Assembly (NCBI RefSeq): GCF_008974265.1
Contig: NZ_BKZW01000002.1
Location: forward strand, 1,240,001-1,304,000
From: Dictyobacter vulcani
GTDB taxonomy: Bacteria; Chloroflexota; Ktedonobacteria; Ktedonobacterales; Ktedonobacteraceae
Length of the DNA stretch: 64,000 nucleotides
Direction: 5' to 3'
Below the pieces are notes generated by a model, which was given only the letters and a program-made list of their open reading frames with translations, had not been told where the DNA came from and did no database searches. Made by a program: the position numbers and the translations under genes. Below, in pieces: positions 7,012 to 16,046 of this stretch. Positions within the stretch are counted from its first letter, which is position 1. The number at the start of each line of letters is the position of its first letter.

Positions 7012-8094
7012 ATGAAATTATCGAAACGTCGCCAGGGCGTCCAAAGCTCTACACCGCTACAGCAAAATGGGGAATCGCTATCTTTTGAAAGAGCCTCGGA
7101 ACTTTTCCTTAAATCTCAAAATGCTGCTGGTCATTCTAAGACAACACAAAAAGATTATCTTCAAGTCATCACATGGTTTTGGCGTTACATCTCTGATGAA
7201 TTTGGCTATACAAAAATAGATGAAGTAGAGGAGGCGGATATCATAGAGTGGTTAGACTATTTACGGAATGCTACAAGCCGAATGGGGAAACCTTATAGCA
7301 GTAGAACTATAAGCACTTACTATACAGATGTCACAGCTTTTTTTTCCTGGTTGGTTAAGCATAACTATATAAGTGATAATCCGATGAAAGGTGTGCCAGC
7401 TCCAAAAACAGATAAGCCACTAATCCGTGTTTTTACAGAGGAGGAGCTAGTTTTATTGAATGCAGCATGTGATCGTGCTGCCAGTGGCAAGGCGATAACT
7501 CCGGATGAGCGTAAAGCGCTTGCAGCTCGCGACAGGGCTTTTCTCTGGCTACTTTTATCAACTGGCATTCGTGTTTCTGAAGCATGTGGTTTGCTCTTTT
7601 CTGATATTGATTGGGATACGGGCATGATCTATGTGCGTGGTAAAGGTGCAAAGGAGCGTAAAATCTCATTTGGTAAAGTTGCTCGTCAGTATCTGGATAC
7701 CTATATTCGGTATTGGCGTGGTGGTACAACAACTGGTGATGAGTATGTGTTTCTTAATGTGTTTGGCAATCCCTTTAGGCCTGCGGCGGCTGGAGAGCTT
7801 TTTAGGAGATTAAAGAAAGTTGCTGGTATTACTGATAAACGTGTAAGTGCTCATACTTGCCGTCACTGGTTTGCTGTGAATGCTATTAAAAATGGTGTTC
7901 CTAGTACAGTTCTTCAAGGATGGCTTGGACATGAGCAGTTAGAGATGATTAATACATATGTCCGCCTGGCCGAGCAGGATAACAGAGACCTATATGCTCG
8001 GTTCTCTCCAGTGGACGCATTGAACATGCATCACTCATCTAAAGACAGACGAAAGCAGATGAGGGATTGGCGCAATTCCAGAAAAAAAAGTTGA
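7012..8094 (+). CDS. Tyrosine recombinase (integrase) of the element
   Basis: The protein has 360 residues. The N-terminal SAM-like core-binding domain (residues 25-125) contains TTQKDYLQVITWFWRYI and SRTISTYYTDVTAFFSWLVKH. The catalytic domain has all active-site residues: Arg in STGIRVSEACGL, Lys in VRGKGAKERKI, His/Arg in SAHTCRHWFAV, His in GWLGHEQLEMI and the nucleophile Tyr in NTYVRLAEQ. The gene starts 12 bases after rep. XerC/D-like recombinases act as dimers on short core sites, and the 17-bp repeats at the element ends are the likely substrate. No excisionase gene is seen. GntR repression of the operon would also keep this gene silent. Confidence 0.92.
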   Translation: MKLSKRRQGVQSSTPLQQNGESLSFERASELFLKSQNAAGHSKTTQKDYLQVITWFWRYISDEFGYTKIDEVEEADIIEWLDYLRNATSRMGKPYSSRTISTYYTDVTAFFSWLVKHNYISDNPMKGVPAPKTDKPLIRVFTEEELVLLNAACDRAASGKAITPDERKALAARDRAFLWLLLSTGIRVSEACGLLFSDIDWDTGMIYVRGKGAKERKISFGKVARQYLDTYIRYWRGGTTTGDEYVFLNVFGNPFRPAAAGELFRRLKKVAGITDKRVSAHTCRHWFAVNAIKNGVPSTVLQGWLGHEQLEMINTYVRLAEQDNRDLYARFSPVDALNMHHSSKDRRKQMRDWRNSRKKS

Positions 8095-8107
8095 GACTCT
8101 GACCTAG

Positions 8108-8123
8108 TTATTCTAGGGCAATA
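8108..8123. repeat. Right-end arm-type repeat
   Basis: TTATTCTAGGGCAATA differs by one base from the left-end copy at 595-610. It lies between the integrase stop and the right core repeat. TTGCTTTGTGTGT is another sequence shared by both ends (555-567 and 8171-8183). Confidence 0.45.
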
Positions 8124-8234
8124 GCATTTTTGAGCTTAGATGGCCTTTAAAATAGGCTTTCTAAGCTTGTTTGCTTTGTGTGTAAACTGGCTTCTAGCCT
8201 GGATTTATCTGTATCCTCTGAAAAATGATTAATG

Positions 8235-9302
8235 CTAGCATAATTTATTATTATCATCGATAATCGATACGGGGGTTACCCGGGTCGCCTTAAAATCTTC
8301 AGAGTAACCCTGTTCGTGCTCAATAACTGCTGACGGGTCTCCTTTTTCAGTTTTCAAAGGGCTTTTCAGGTCACCTTTTGTGACTTCAGGTCGCCCTTTG
8401 TCCACAACCAGGTCACCTTTTTGTGTGGGCAGGTCGCCTTTTTGGATAAGTGCTTGAATGGGCAGGTCGCCTTTTGTCCCGGTTGAGTCGCCTCTCTCAA
8501 TCGGAGTTACTCGTTCCGGGTCACCTTGTGTTTGGTGTGAGTCGCCTTTTTCAGTCGGAGTCGCCCATTCCAGGTCGCCTTTTAGTGCATGTGCCTCGCC
8601 CGGATGGGTTACCCGGGTTGGACGGTAGGAGCTACCATGGCTCGCATCATCAGCGTAAATCTTCTGTTCAGGACGATGCGGGTAACCTGTGGCCGCTGGA
8701 TCTTGAACGTAACTGCTCAGGGTATTGATCTGGGCGGTGAGTAGCTGCATCGTCTCCCGCGTGAGCTGTCCCTGGAGGAGTTGCTGGCATGTGTCTTTGA
8801 GCTGTTGGATGGTGGCTGGATAGCTACTATTGTCGGGATCTCCATAGTGATAGATATAGCGTTTTCGGGTTGAAGCGGCCAGTTGACAGAGTTTGAGGCG
8901 GTGCTGGCTCATCAGGTTGTTCAAACCGGCCAGGGAGGTAGGAGCCTGATATGGACCCAGTGGCAGGTGTAGTTGGGTTCCTGAATGCGTGCGGTGATAG
9001 TGCTGGGCCAGCCCCAGCGCTCCAAAGATGGAGATGGTGCGCGCGATAAAATCGTAGCTGCCACACTCGGCACCGGAGAGATCACGCAGGCAGCGACAGG
9101 AGAATACAGCGGTCATGCCTTGACCGGTCACATATTCGATGGTGGCATGTTTAAGTACAAAGAGGTACAGCTCAAGTGCCTTCGCTTTGCAGGTGCGTAC
9201 AAGTACATCCTGTCTGGACGCATCAACCTGCTCCCAGGCAGGATCGCTGGTGAGTACGGCACTGTATTTCTTATATTCTCTTTTTTTTGATTTCGTAGAC
9301 AT
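8235..9302 (-). CDS. Host protein with KGD-repeat linker, truncated by the element
   Basis: The 355-residue protein has a basic N-terminal segment (MSTKSKKREYKKYSAV), a winged-helix-like alpha/beta domain (about residues 15-190) and a low-complexity linker. The linker holds about ten KGDL, KGDS or KGDP units, encoded by degenerate repeats at roughly 8290-8600. The reading frame leaves the coding sequence at the 17-bp repeat and stops at TAG 8237-8235. The natural continuation lies at 492-1. I chose the ATG at 9302 (AAGGATAGAAGAG upstream) over a GTG at 9374, which lacks a ribosome site. Function unknown. Confidence 0.6.
   Translation of the reverse strand: MSTKSKKREYKKYSAVLTSDPAWEQVDASRQDVLVRTCKAKALELYLFVLKHATIEYVTGQGMTAVFSCRCLRDLSGAECGSYDFIARTISIFGALGLAQHYHRTHSGTQLHLPLGPYQAPTSLAGLNNLMSQHRLKLCQLAASTRKRYIYHYGDPDNSSYPATIQQLKDTCQQLLQGQLTRETMQLLTAQINTLSSYVQDPAATGYPHRPEQKIYADDASHGSSYRPTRVTHPGEAHALKGDLEWATPTEKGDSHQTQGDPERVTPIERGDSTGTKGDLPIQALIQKGDLPTQKGDLVVDKGRPEVTKGDLKSPLKTEKGDPSAVIEHEQGYSEDFKATRVTPVSIIDDNNKLC
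8240..8256. repeat. Right 17-bp direct repeat, candidate attR core
   Basis: This copy is identical to 493-509. On the minus strand it encodes the last residues DNNKL of the gene at 8235-9302. The next bases, supplied by the element, give Cys and a TAG stop, which truncates that gene. Confidence 0.7.
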
Positions 9303-9447
9303 CTCTTCTATCCTTTTCAATGGCTTTCCATTCAATCGTGCGAGCTGTGCTAGCCGCATATGAGCGGTGTTCACGCTGGCGCATCCATGGCAGGTGAAGA
9401 GAGATGTAGCAGGATCTTGAAGAAGAAGCAGGCGGAATAAGGACTAC

Positions 9448-9606
9448 TTGACTTTGATGTGAACAATGTTATACTCGATTCCAGCCGATACTACAATATA
9501 CTAAGATCGGTGATACATTTTTCTTTACCTGCCAGTCTGTTACTCATAGCTCTGTTTTGTTTGGCAACAGGGGTGGAGCTATGAATGCAAGCCTGGCTTT
9601 TTTTTA
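9448..9606 (+). ncRNA. Candidate small RNA or leader
   Basis: TTGACT (9448-9453), 16 bp and TATACT (9470-9475) form a plausible promoter. About 125 bases later AGCC-T-GGCT followed by eight T residues (near 9595-9606) looks like a small intrinsic terminator. The transcript between them has only a nine-codon ORF (ATGAATGCAAGC..., preceded by GGGGTGGAG). This could be a small RNA or a leader peptide. The rest of the 9303-10021 gap holds one REP-like repeat and nothing else recognised. Confidence 0.3.
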
Positions 9607-9829
9607 CTAATGTGCAAGGTGTAGAAGCATTTAAGACTTCTTATCCATGAATGTATTTTACCTGAAATGCCCGAAGAGTTCAATCGAATTATATCAATAT
9701 GGCGCATGCTTGAGCAGCTTCTGTATTTTTCTGAACACTTTGTAATCTTTAAATGCTTTTTATTGTATGAGGTGCGGCCTCATCGCAAGCAAGGCAAGCA
9801 CGTCTAGGACAGTGCTCGTACGCCGAGGG

Positions 9830-9855
9830 GTCGCAGCGACCAGCGCTGCCGGTAC
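9830..9855 (-). repeat. REP-like dispersed palindrome, copy 1
   Basis: The unit contains GCGACCAGCGCTGCCGGTAC, whose GCAGCG and CGCTGC arms form a hairpin, preceded by CTCGTACGCCGAGGGG. The same roughly 40-bp unit recurs many times in the window (near 13318-13520, 20672, 22945, 23035, 23198, 23285, 33265, 43204 and partially 30971 and 59323). Confidence 0.75.
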
Positions 9856-10021
9856 ACGGTTGGTGCTCTCTGAACTGCGGCCTTGCTTTCAGGCCAAAAA
9901 GCTCGTACCCTGTTAGGGGAATAGCAACCTCAGTATGCCTGGCGCAATGCAAGCAAAAAGGCACTATGTCTCCTGAACCATGAGTATTGAGGAAGTCAAC
10001 TTTGCAAGGGAAAGGATACAG

Positions 10022-11026
10022 ATGAAATTCAAACGTTTAGGGCGTACAGGATTAAAAGTTTCTGAAATATGCCTTGGTACTATGACTTTTGGTAATCAGT
10101 GCGATGAGCCCACTTCACGCGCGATTATGGATCAGGCTGTTGAGCATGGAGTTACCTTTTTTGATACTGCCGATGCGTATCCGCTGGGTGGGACGTTAGA
10201 GACCGCTGGTCGAACGGAAGAGTTTATTGGTGGCTGGTTGAAAGGTCGGCGTGAGCAGATCGTGCTGGCAACCAAGTTCTTTGGCAAGATGGGTAGTGGT
10301 CCCAATGATCAGGGCGGCTCACGCAAACACATCTTCCAGGCTGTTGAGGATAGCCTGCGCCGCTTGCAGACCGACTATATTGATCTTTATCAGATGCACT
10401 TTCCGGATTATGAGACCCCCATTGACGAGACCCTGAGGGCGCTGGATGATCTGGTGCATAGTGGCAAGGTGCGCTACATTGGCTGCTCCAATTATCCTGC
10501 CTGGCTACTTACCAAAGCCTTATGGACCAGTGATAAGCTTGGCCTGGCGCGCTTTGATAGCGTGCAGCCGCGCTACAATATCTTGTTCCGCCACATCGAG
10601 ACAGAGTTGTTCCCACTGGTTGAAGATCAGGGGCTTGGTGTGATCAGTTACAATCCGCTCGCCGGTGGTGTCCTGACCGGTCGCTATCAATCTGGTCAGA
10701 ACGTCGAGCAAGGCACGCGCTTTAGCCTGAATAATGCTGGCCAGATCTATCGGGATCGCTACTGGCAGGAGCCACAGATGCGGGCCGTAGAGGATCTCAA
10801 GCGCCGTTGTGACGAGCGCAATGTTCCGATTGCGCAGGTAGCTGTGGCCTGGGTGCTGAAGCAATCCGCGATCACCTCGGCTATCGTCGGAGCAAGCAAA
10901 CCCGAGCAACTCGATCAATCTCTGCCCGCCGTCAAGCTAACCCTCGACAAGGAGTTGATGGATGCCTGTAACGACATCTGGTACCAGCTCCCACGCGAGC
11001 GTAACAAAGATGTAGCTTACCGCTAA
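10022..11026 (+). CDS. Aldo/keto reductase
   Basis: The 334-residue protein is of typical length for the aldo/keto reductase superfamily, a TIM-barrel NADPH-dependent carbonyl reductase. It opens with MKFKRLGRTGLKVSEICLGT. The catalytic tetrad is visible: Asp and Tyr in FFDTADAYPLGG, Lys in VLATKFFG and His in IDLYQMHFPDYETPID. The NADPH loop is GCSNYPAW and the C-terminal cofactor signature IVGASKPEQLDQ. I chose the ATG at 10022 because GGGAAAGGATA precedes it; the ATG at 9980 has no ribosome site. Physiological substrate unknown. The gene stands alone. Confidence 0.9.
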   Translation: MKFKRLGRTGLKVSEICLGTMTFGNQCDEPTSRAIMDQAVEHGVTFFDTADAYPLGGTLETAGRTEEFIGGWLKGRREQIVLATKFFGKMGSGPNDQGGSRKHIFQAVEDSLRRLQTDYIDLYQMHFPDYETPIDETLRALDDLVHSGKVRYIGCSNYPAWLLTKALWTSDKLGLARFDSVQPRYNILFRHIETELFPLVEDQGLGVISYNPLAGGVLTGRYQSGQNVEQGTRFSLNNAGQIYRDRYWQEPQMRAVEDLKRRCDERNVPIAQVAVAWVLKQSAITSAIVGASKPEQLDQSLPAVKLTLDKELMDACNDIWYQLPRERNKDVAYR

Positions 11027-11081
11027 ACCATGAGCAAACGGCCGGTATTCCATATAAAGGCCAATTGGGATACTGGTCATT

Positions 11082-13211
11082 TTATGAATGGAAATTATTC
11101 TTCTTGATATCCACGGCGCAGCCGGGCTCGATTGAGAGTGCGCCCTGGACATTGTCGAGCAGGGTACAGTTGTCGATGGTGCCGCGTCCGTTGTCGGCGA
11201 CGATGATACCGTAGTCCTGGCCTTTGCTGATGGTGTTGCGTTGGAGGTGGGGATCTCCTCCACTGGCGATGGCGACATTGGCGGCCTGGTTGGCGAAGAT
11301 GTCGCAGTATTCAAGGATACCTTTGCCGTTGTTGTTGACTATTACTCCATGTTGCTGTGCTTCGTGTATGCGGCAGAGATAGAAATAGGGTGTACTCCGG
11401 TAGTAATTGCGACATTATCGATGCCGTTGGCGAATATCTCGCAGTCCTGGTAGGAGCCCTGACCTTCCTGCAGGATTTCGACACCATACTTCTGGTTGTC
11501 GTGTAGCTGGCAGCGCAGGAAGAGTGGATTGCTCTGGGTGCTGACCGTGACAGCGGCATAGCCATGATGATGAATATCACAGTCTCAAAGTACCACGACC
11601 CAGATCCTGAACCAGGAGGCCATAGCGCTGACAGTTGTACACGTTGCAGTGGCGGATGGTTGGATCCGCGCCGATCGTGCTATGTATCCCGGCTCGGTTA
11701 TGGTTGAAGATGTCGCAGTATTCAATCGTGGCATGGGCGTTGTGGGAGATGGTGATGCCATGGCCAGCGCCATCGTGGATGGTGCAGTAGCGAATGGTGG
11801 GATTGGTGTTGGCGTTGAGGATGGCGATGCAGGATGAGGAGGCCGAGGTAATATCACAGTTTTCGATATAGAGCTCGCCATCCGTAATGCGGAGCGCATG
11901 CGAGGTCTTGCCCGTTGGACCCACGGGACAGCGGATGGTCAGGCCACGGATGCTGGCGGAACTGGTCTGCATGACCACGCAATGGGTGTCGGCGCTCTCA
12001 AGCACCACCTGCTCACGTGGACCATTGGCGATGATCTCGATCGGCTTATCCAGGATAATATTCTCTTTATAGATGCCTTCGCGTAAAAAGATAAAGGTGC
12101 CGGGCTCTGCCTGCTGTATGGCTTCACTCAGCGAGGTATAATCGCCACCACCCTGCTGTGCCACAATGATACTGACGCGCGGCTCAAGGTTCAGTGGTGT
12201 TCCAGGCAGGCTCGTAGTCGTAGTCGATATCCTGGTCTGAACAGGTTGTACCAGTTGTCGAATGCTGGCGCTCTGCAGCATCTGCTGGATGCTCTGCAGC
12301 TCTTGCTTCACGATATCGGTATCCTTTGGCCGCTGCTGCTCTTTCATCTCCAGCATCTGCATAATCAGGTTTTCCAGCGCCACGTTGGCCGGTACTGCCG
12401 GGTCCAGTTCCAGTGGCTGATGTAGAAATGGTGTCAGACCGGGGTGGATGCCGGAACATAATTGATAGAGCGTCGCTCCCAGACTATAGATATCTGAGCG
12501 AATCGTGGTCTGCATTTTGCCATATTGCTCAGGAGCCGCATAGCCGGGTGTCCCTAGATTCATCGTATCTTTGGTCTGTCCTGGTTTAAAGAAGCGGGCG
12601 ATACCGAAATCGATCAAATACAGTTGACCATCCGCCGTCAGCATCACATTATCCGGCTTCAGATCGCGAAAGATGATCGGTGGCTGGTGGCTATGCAGAT
12701 AGCCCAGGACCGTACAGAGCTGGATACCCAGATCGACCACCTCTTTCAGAGGTAGCGAGCCGCCTGGAGTATTCTCCAGCCGCTTCTCAAGCGTCTCGCC
12801 CTCAATGTAATCCATTACCAGATACCAGCGTCCATGCTCCTCAAAATGATCATAGATGCGTGGCAGATTGGGATGGGAGAGATTCGCCAGCAGCGTCGCC
12901 TCATTACGGAAGGCTTCAATCGCCTCTCTGGTCTCCTGGACATCCAGTCCCCGCATCCCCATCTCCTTTACTGCCCGCTGCGTTTTATTAAAAAGCTCAT
13001 CCTCCACCAGATAGATAGCGCCAAAGCCACCCTGTCCCAGTTTTTGTAGAATTCGATAACGCTGTTTTAGTTCAGAAGAAGAAGTCAGGAGCCCGGTAAC
13101 CGTACTGGTAGTCGCATAAGAGATTTGAGGTTGCCCACAGGCATAACAGAATCTGGCATCGAGCCGATTAGTGGCTCCGCAATTATCGCAAAAGCGTACA
13201 GATGAATTCAT
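11082..13211 (-). pseudogene. Zinc-ribbon Ser/Thr protein kinase with C-terminal beta-helix, interrupted by two frameshifts
   Basis: The protein begins with a zinc ribbon (FCDNCG...FCYACG). A Hanks-type kinase domain spans about residues 50-310: GQGGFGAIYLVED, AVKEM, IIFRDLKPDNVML (Phe replacing the His of HRD), LIDFGIARFF, GTPGYAAPEQYG. From about residue 345 it becomes a right-handed beta-helix of the pectate-lyase/parallel-repeat type (TIRYCTIHDGAGHGITI and similar). The main frame stops at 11577, but the helix repeats continue in other frames (LFLRCQLHDNQKYGVEI, then LEYCDIFANQAANVAIA) to a stop at 11082. So one shift lies near 11592 (net +1 or -2) and one near 11395 (-1). A soluble or secreted-surface sensor kinase is likely. 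Indel errors are as probable as true decay. Confidence 0.8.
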
Positions 13212-13317
13212 CTACCAATTCTTTTCATTGAAAATCGTAAAAACTGTGATAACCTCTTAACGATAACACGCCATAAAAAAGGTTGTCAATCCCGTTACGA
13301 AGATCAATGAATCCATC

Positions 13318-13520
13318 GTACCGGCAGCGCCTTTGAAAGACAATCGTGAACGCCGCTCAATCGCGGCTAGCTGCGCTCACACGATTGCAAGGTAGGGCTG
13401 GTCGCTGCGATCAGTTCGCGTAAGGCATGTCCCTCAAACATGAGGGCAAGCGCATCCAGCCGCGCTCAGCGTGTGCCTTCGCGTACGCCAACAGGCTGCA
13501 GCGACCAGCGCTGCCGGTAC
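13318..13520. repeat. REP-like repeat cluster bounded by inverted copies
   Basis: The segment opens with GTACCGGCAGCGC at 13318 and closes with GCGCTGCCGGTAC ending at 13520, with an internal GCTGGTCGCTGCGATCAG near 13398. Together these fill most of the 311-bp gap between the kinase and the next gene. Nothing else was recognised there. Confidence 0.65.
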
Positions 13521-13522
13521 TT

Positions 13523-14140
13523 TTACAGAACAAAGGTTCCTTTTTCGTTGTGATAGCGTACATGGTTATTTTGAAATGAGATATCCATATCTTGTAGCTT
13601 GCTGCCGCTCGCCGATGGGACAAAGCTGATATGAATCGGCACCAGATCGGCTTGCGCACCCCAGATCTGTGGACCCAGGAAGATGCGGGCGTGTGAGGCG
13701 TCGCCGCCGGGCATCTCGATGATTTCGACGCGCCCATGATCGTTAAGCGTGATAAAGTGGCTGGGTGTGGTGCCGCTTTCGTGGCCCACAAACGCGTCCG
13801 TCTGCACGGTTCGTGGCCGACCATAGCGCATATCATCATAGGTAATGGTTCCCCAGGCGATAGCCTGTTGCGCCAGCCAGAACAGCAGCAGCATTCCTAA
13901 CATGGTCAGGCCAGCAATCAGCGACCAATGGAAGTTATGTGTCCGTGGTTGTACGCGCTCGCTCGGCTTCGTCAACTTTTTCACGGAAGCAGGACCGCCC
14001 GTGGTATGTGCTTCTCGTTTACCCGGCGCGCGCGAAGCTCTGGGCGTCACAAAGCGAATATCCTCAGTCTCCCATGCGATCGGCCGATGGCGCAAGGCAC
14101 TGGGTGGTGTAATCTCCGATGTCATCACTGGTGCTTGCAT
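13523..14140 (-). CDS. Single-pass membrane protein of unknown function
   Basis: The 205-residue protein starts at MQAPVMTSEITPPSALRHR, with GAGGGGG as ribosome site; the longer frame upstream has none. There is a Pro/Arg-rich cytoplasmic segment (about 1-70), one membrane helix (SLIAGLTMLGMLLLFWLA, about 73-92) and an external beta-rich domain (HFITLNDHGRVEIIEMPGGD and ARIFLGPQIWG). It ends flush against a REP-like repeat. No family recognised. Confidence 0.65.
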   Translation of the reverse strand: MQAPVMTSEITPPSALRHRPIAWETEDIRFVTPRASRAPGKREAHTTGGPASVKKLTKPSERVQPRTHNFHWSLIAGLTMLGMLLLFWLAQQAIAWGTITYDDMRYGRPRTVQTDAFVGHESGTTPSHFITLNDHGRVEIIEMPGGDASHARIFLGPQIWGAQADLVPIHISFVPSASGSKLQDMDISFQNNHVRYHNEKGTFVL

Positions 14141-14465
14141 AGCAATCCCCCTCTGTATATAGAAGAACAATAGCCAGATAAAAATCAGGAAATAAGCGAT
14201 CAATTGAGAGGAGGTAGAACCATTCTCTATGCAAAAGTGTAGCTGATCAGCCTGTATGCTCGCTAGTAGTTTATCCACAACTTCGCGACCAAATATGTGG
14301 AAGCTTTGTGCACAACTCCTGAAGACATGTGTATAAGCAGTCTAACCCTGTGGATAACCGTTAATTTCACAATAGTATTTTATGGGAACACAAACTTGAC
14401 TGTGAATTGTTATATACATTACCATGAGGTCGAGATGTTTTTTTAGAGTAAAGGAAGTGATATAC

Positions 14466-14848
14466 ATGAATAAGCTAACCCCCAGGAAGAGCGGGTAATT
14501 CTCCACAAGGGAACTGAGGCTCCATTCAGAAATGAGTACGATGAGTTTTTCGCGGACGGCACCTTCATCTGTCGCCGCTGTAATGCTCCTCTATTCTCCT
14601 CTGAGAGCAAGTTCAATAGTGGCTGTGGCTGGCCAGCTTTCGATGAGAATTATCCCAATGCCGTACGTCGTGAGACGGATGCTGATGGTCGCAGAACTGA
14701 GATTCTGTGCGCTAATTGTGGAGGCCATCTGGGACACGTTTTCACTGGTGAGCGTTTAACCGAGAAGAATACGCGCCACTGCGTCAACTCGTTATCGATT
14801 CGCTTTATCCCCAAAGGCAAGGAAATTCCTGCCATTATTCACGAATGA
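14466..14848 (+). pseudogene. msrB: Peptide-methionine (R)-S-oxide reductase MsrB, one frameshift after codon 6
   Basis: ATG at 14466 (AAAGGAAG upstream) reads MNKLTP and then hits a stop. Shifting frame near 14481-14486 (CCCCC before AGGAAGAG, one base missing) gives the complete enzyme of about 127 residues to TGA at 14848. Diagnostic features are two zinc-binding pairs ([11 protein letters not shown] and [12 protein letters not shown]), the SGCGWPAF substrate loop and the catalytic Cys in [11 protein letters not shown]. MsrB reduces methionine-R-sulfoxide in oxidised proteins. The completeness of the rest suggests a sequence error rather than a dead gene. Confidence 0.85.
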
Positions 14849-14942
14849 TCCGATAAATAATCCAGCGAGCGCTCTGGTAACTTTGCCAGAGCACTCGCTT
14901 TATTTGTGCTAAGGCACGCTTTCCTTATATAGATATCCATAG

Positions 14943-15889
14943 CTATTTTATGTTTGAAGGCTCTTCTAGCTGTACCCGTTTTGCATTATCTTCTGGTGTG
15001 GATTGATCGTTAGCTGTACCCTGTTTGAGTGGAAAACGCAGGCCGGTCACAAAGAAGGTTCCTAGCAGGATAATGCTGAAGCCAATGAACGTACTCAGCG
15101 TTACCGACTCGTGCAGTAGTAATGCACCCCAGAGGATACTAAAGATAGGCACCAGAAAGGTCACGGTCAGGGTATTCGTCGGACCAATATTCTCGATCAA
15201 GCGGAAATAGAGCAGATAAGCGAGCGCCGTACACACCAGGGCCAGACAGGCGACCGAGATAATCACCGGTAGCGTCGGCACATGCTGAGCAGGGAATAGC
15301 GCCGTCAACGGCAACAAGAACAGGCTGGCCCCCATCTGACAGCAGGCCGTCATCGCCAGCGGACTGGCCCCTTTCATATAGACTTTCGTATACACCCCAC
15401 CGATCCATAGAATGTTGAAGCGCCCAGCATTGCCAGGATGCCCAGGAGTACTCCCGATGTCAGCGGCAGCGGACTCCAGCCCACCAGCACCACGACACCG
15501 ATAATTCCTAGAATAAGTCCGATGATTTTTTTCAGTGTCAGTCGATCTTTAATCCACAGTGCCGCCACAATTGCGCCGAACAGTGGTGTGGTTGCATTGA
15601 GAATCGCCGCCAGCCCGGCCGTCAAGTAGAGTTCAGATGTAGCAATCAGTGTAAACGGAATCGCAGAATTGATGATACCTACTGCCAGATAATGCTTCCA
15701 GCGCGCCCGCAGATCCAATGCTCTTCCTATAGCCTTAGTGTAGAGCAATAGTGCCAGGCCCGCGATTCCTACGCGTAGCTCGATCAACACTACCGGTCCA
15801 AGTACGGGAGCCGCGACCCGCATAAAAAGAAAAGAGCCGCCCCACATCACAGCCAGCAGGAAAAGCATCCCGATATCTCTGGTTCTCAT
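14943..15889 (-). pseudogene. EamA/DMT-family transporter, split by one frameshift
   Basis: Two adjoining frames encode the halves of a ten-helix drug/metabolite transporter. The N-terminal half (MRTRDIGMLFLLAVMWGGSF... to GILAMLGASTFYG) changes frame near 15404-15408 into the C-terminal half (VYTKVYMKGASPLAM ... LGTFFVTGLRF). Each half carries one EamA repeat with the typical small-residue-rich helices (AAILNATTPLFGAIVAALW and TLTVTFLVPIFSILWGALLL). One missing base explains the split. Substrate cannot be told. Total length about 315 residues fits the family. Confidence 0.85.
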
Positions 15890-16046
15890 CGTTGTATAGC
15901 CCTCAAGTTCTGTCCATATTCATGTGAATTTTTCCAATACAAGCACTAGTATAGACGAGAACTGCTGAGAAGGCTATCCGAATCTTGCTCTTGCTATGAT
16001 GCTCTGTGCTGAGATAGGTGGCGGCTCCTGATGGATGTTGAGAAGG

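Larger units (their letters stand above)
493..8256. mobile_element. Integrative element with GntR, primase, Rep_trans-like initiator and tyrosine recombinase
   Basis: A 7747-bp unit lies between two identical 17-bp direct repeats. One operon, all plus strand after the regulator, carries ten genes (five under 115 codons) and ends with a tyrosine recombinase 145 bp from the right repeat. The gene set (GntR-type repressor, primase, rolling-circle-type initiator, integrase) parallels actinomycete integrative and conjugative elements such as pSAM2, but no FtsK/TraB-like ATPase, relaxase or excisionase was recognised. All ten element genes are open, unlike much of the flank. The regulator, the recombinase and both ends look more AT-rich than the surrounding genome, which fits horizontal arrival. 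Excision between the repeats would rejoin the interrupted host gene in frame. Confidence 0.75.

Noticed and set aside
493-8256. Filamentous-phage (inovirus) prophage interpretation
   Set aside because: A Rep_trans-like protein and small membrane proteins fit, but no Zot/pI ATPase with Walker A motif is present, and the AEP primase and GntR repressor are not typical of inoviruses.
8290-8600. CRISPR-like array from repeated GGTCGCC units
   Set aside because: Units are degenerate, irregular in spacing and read as codons of a KGD linker. No cas genes nearby.
12184-12991. Multiple open frames antisense or shifted to the kinase
   Set aside because: They overlap the kinase domain in other frames and have no ribosome sites.
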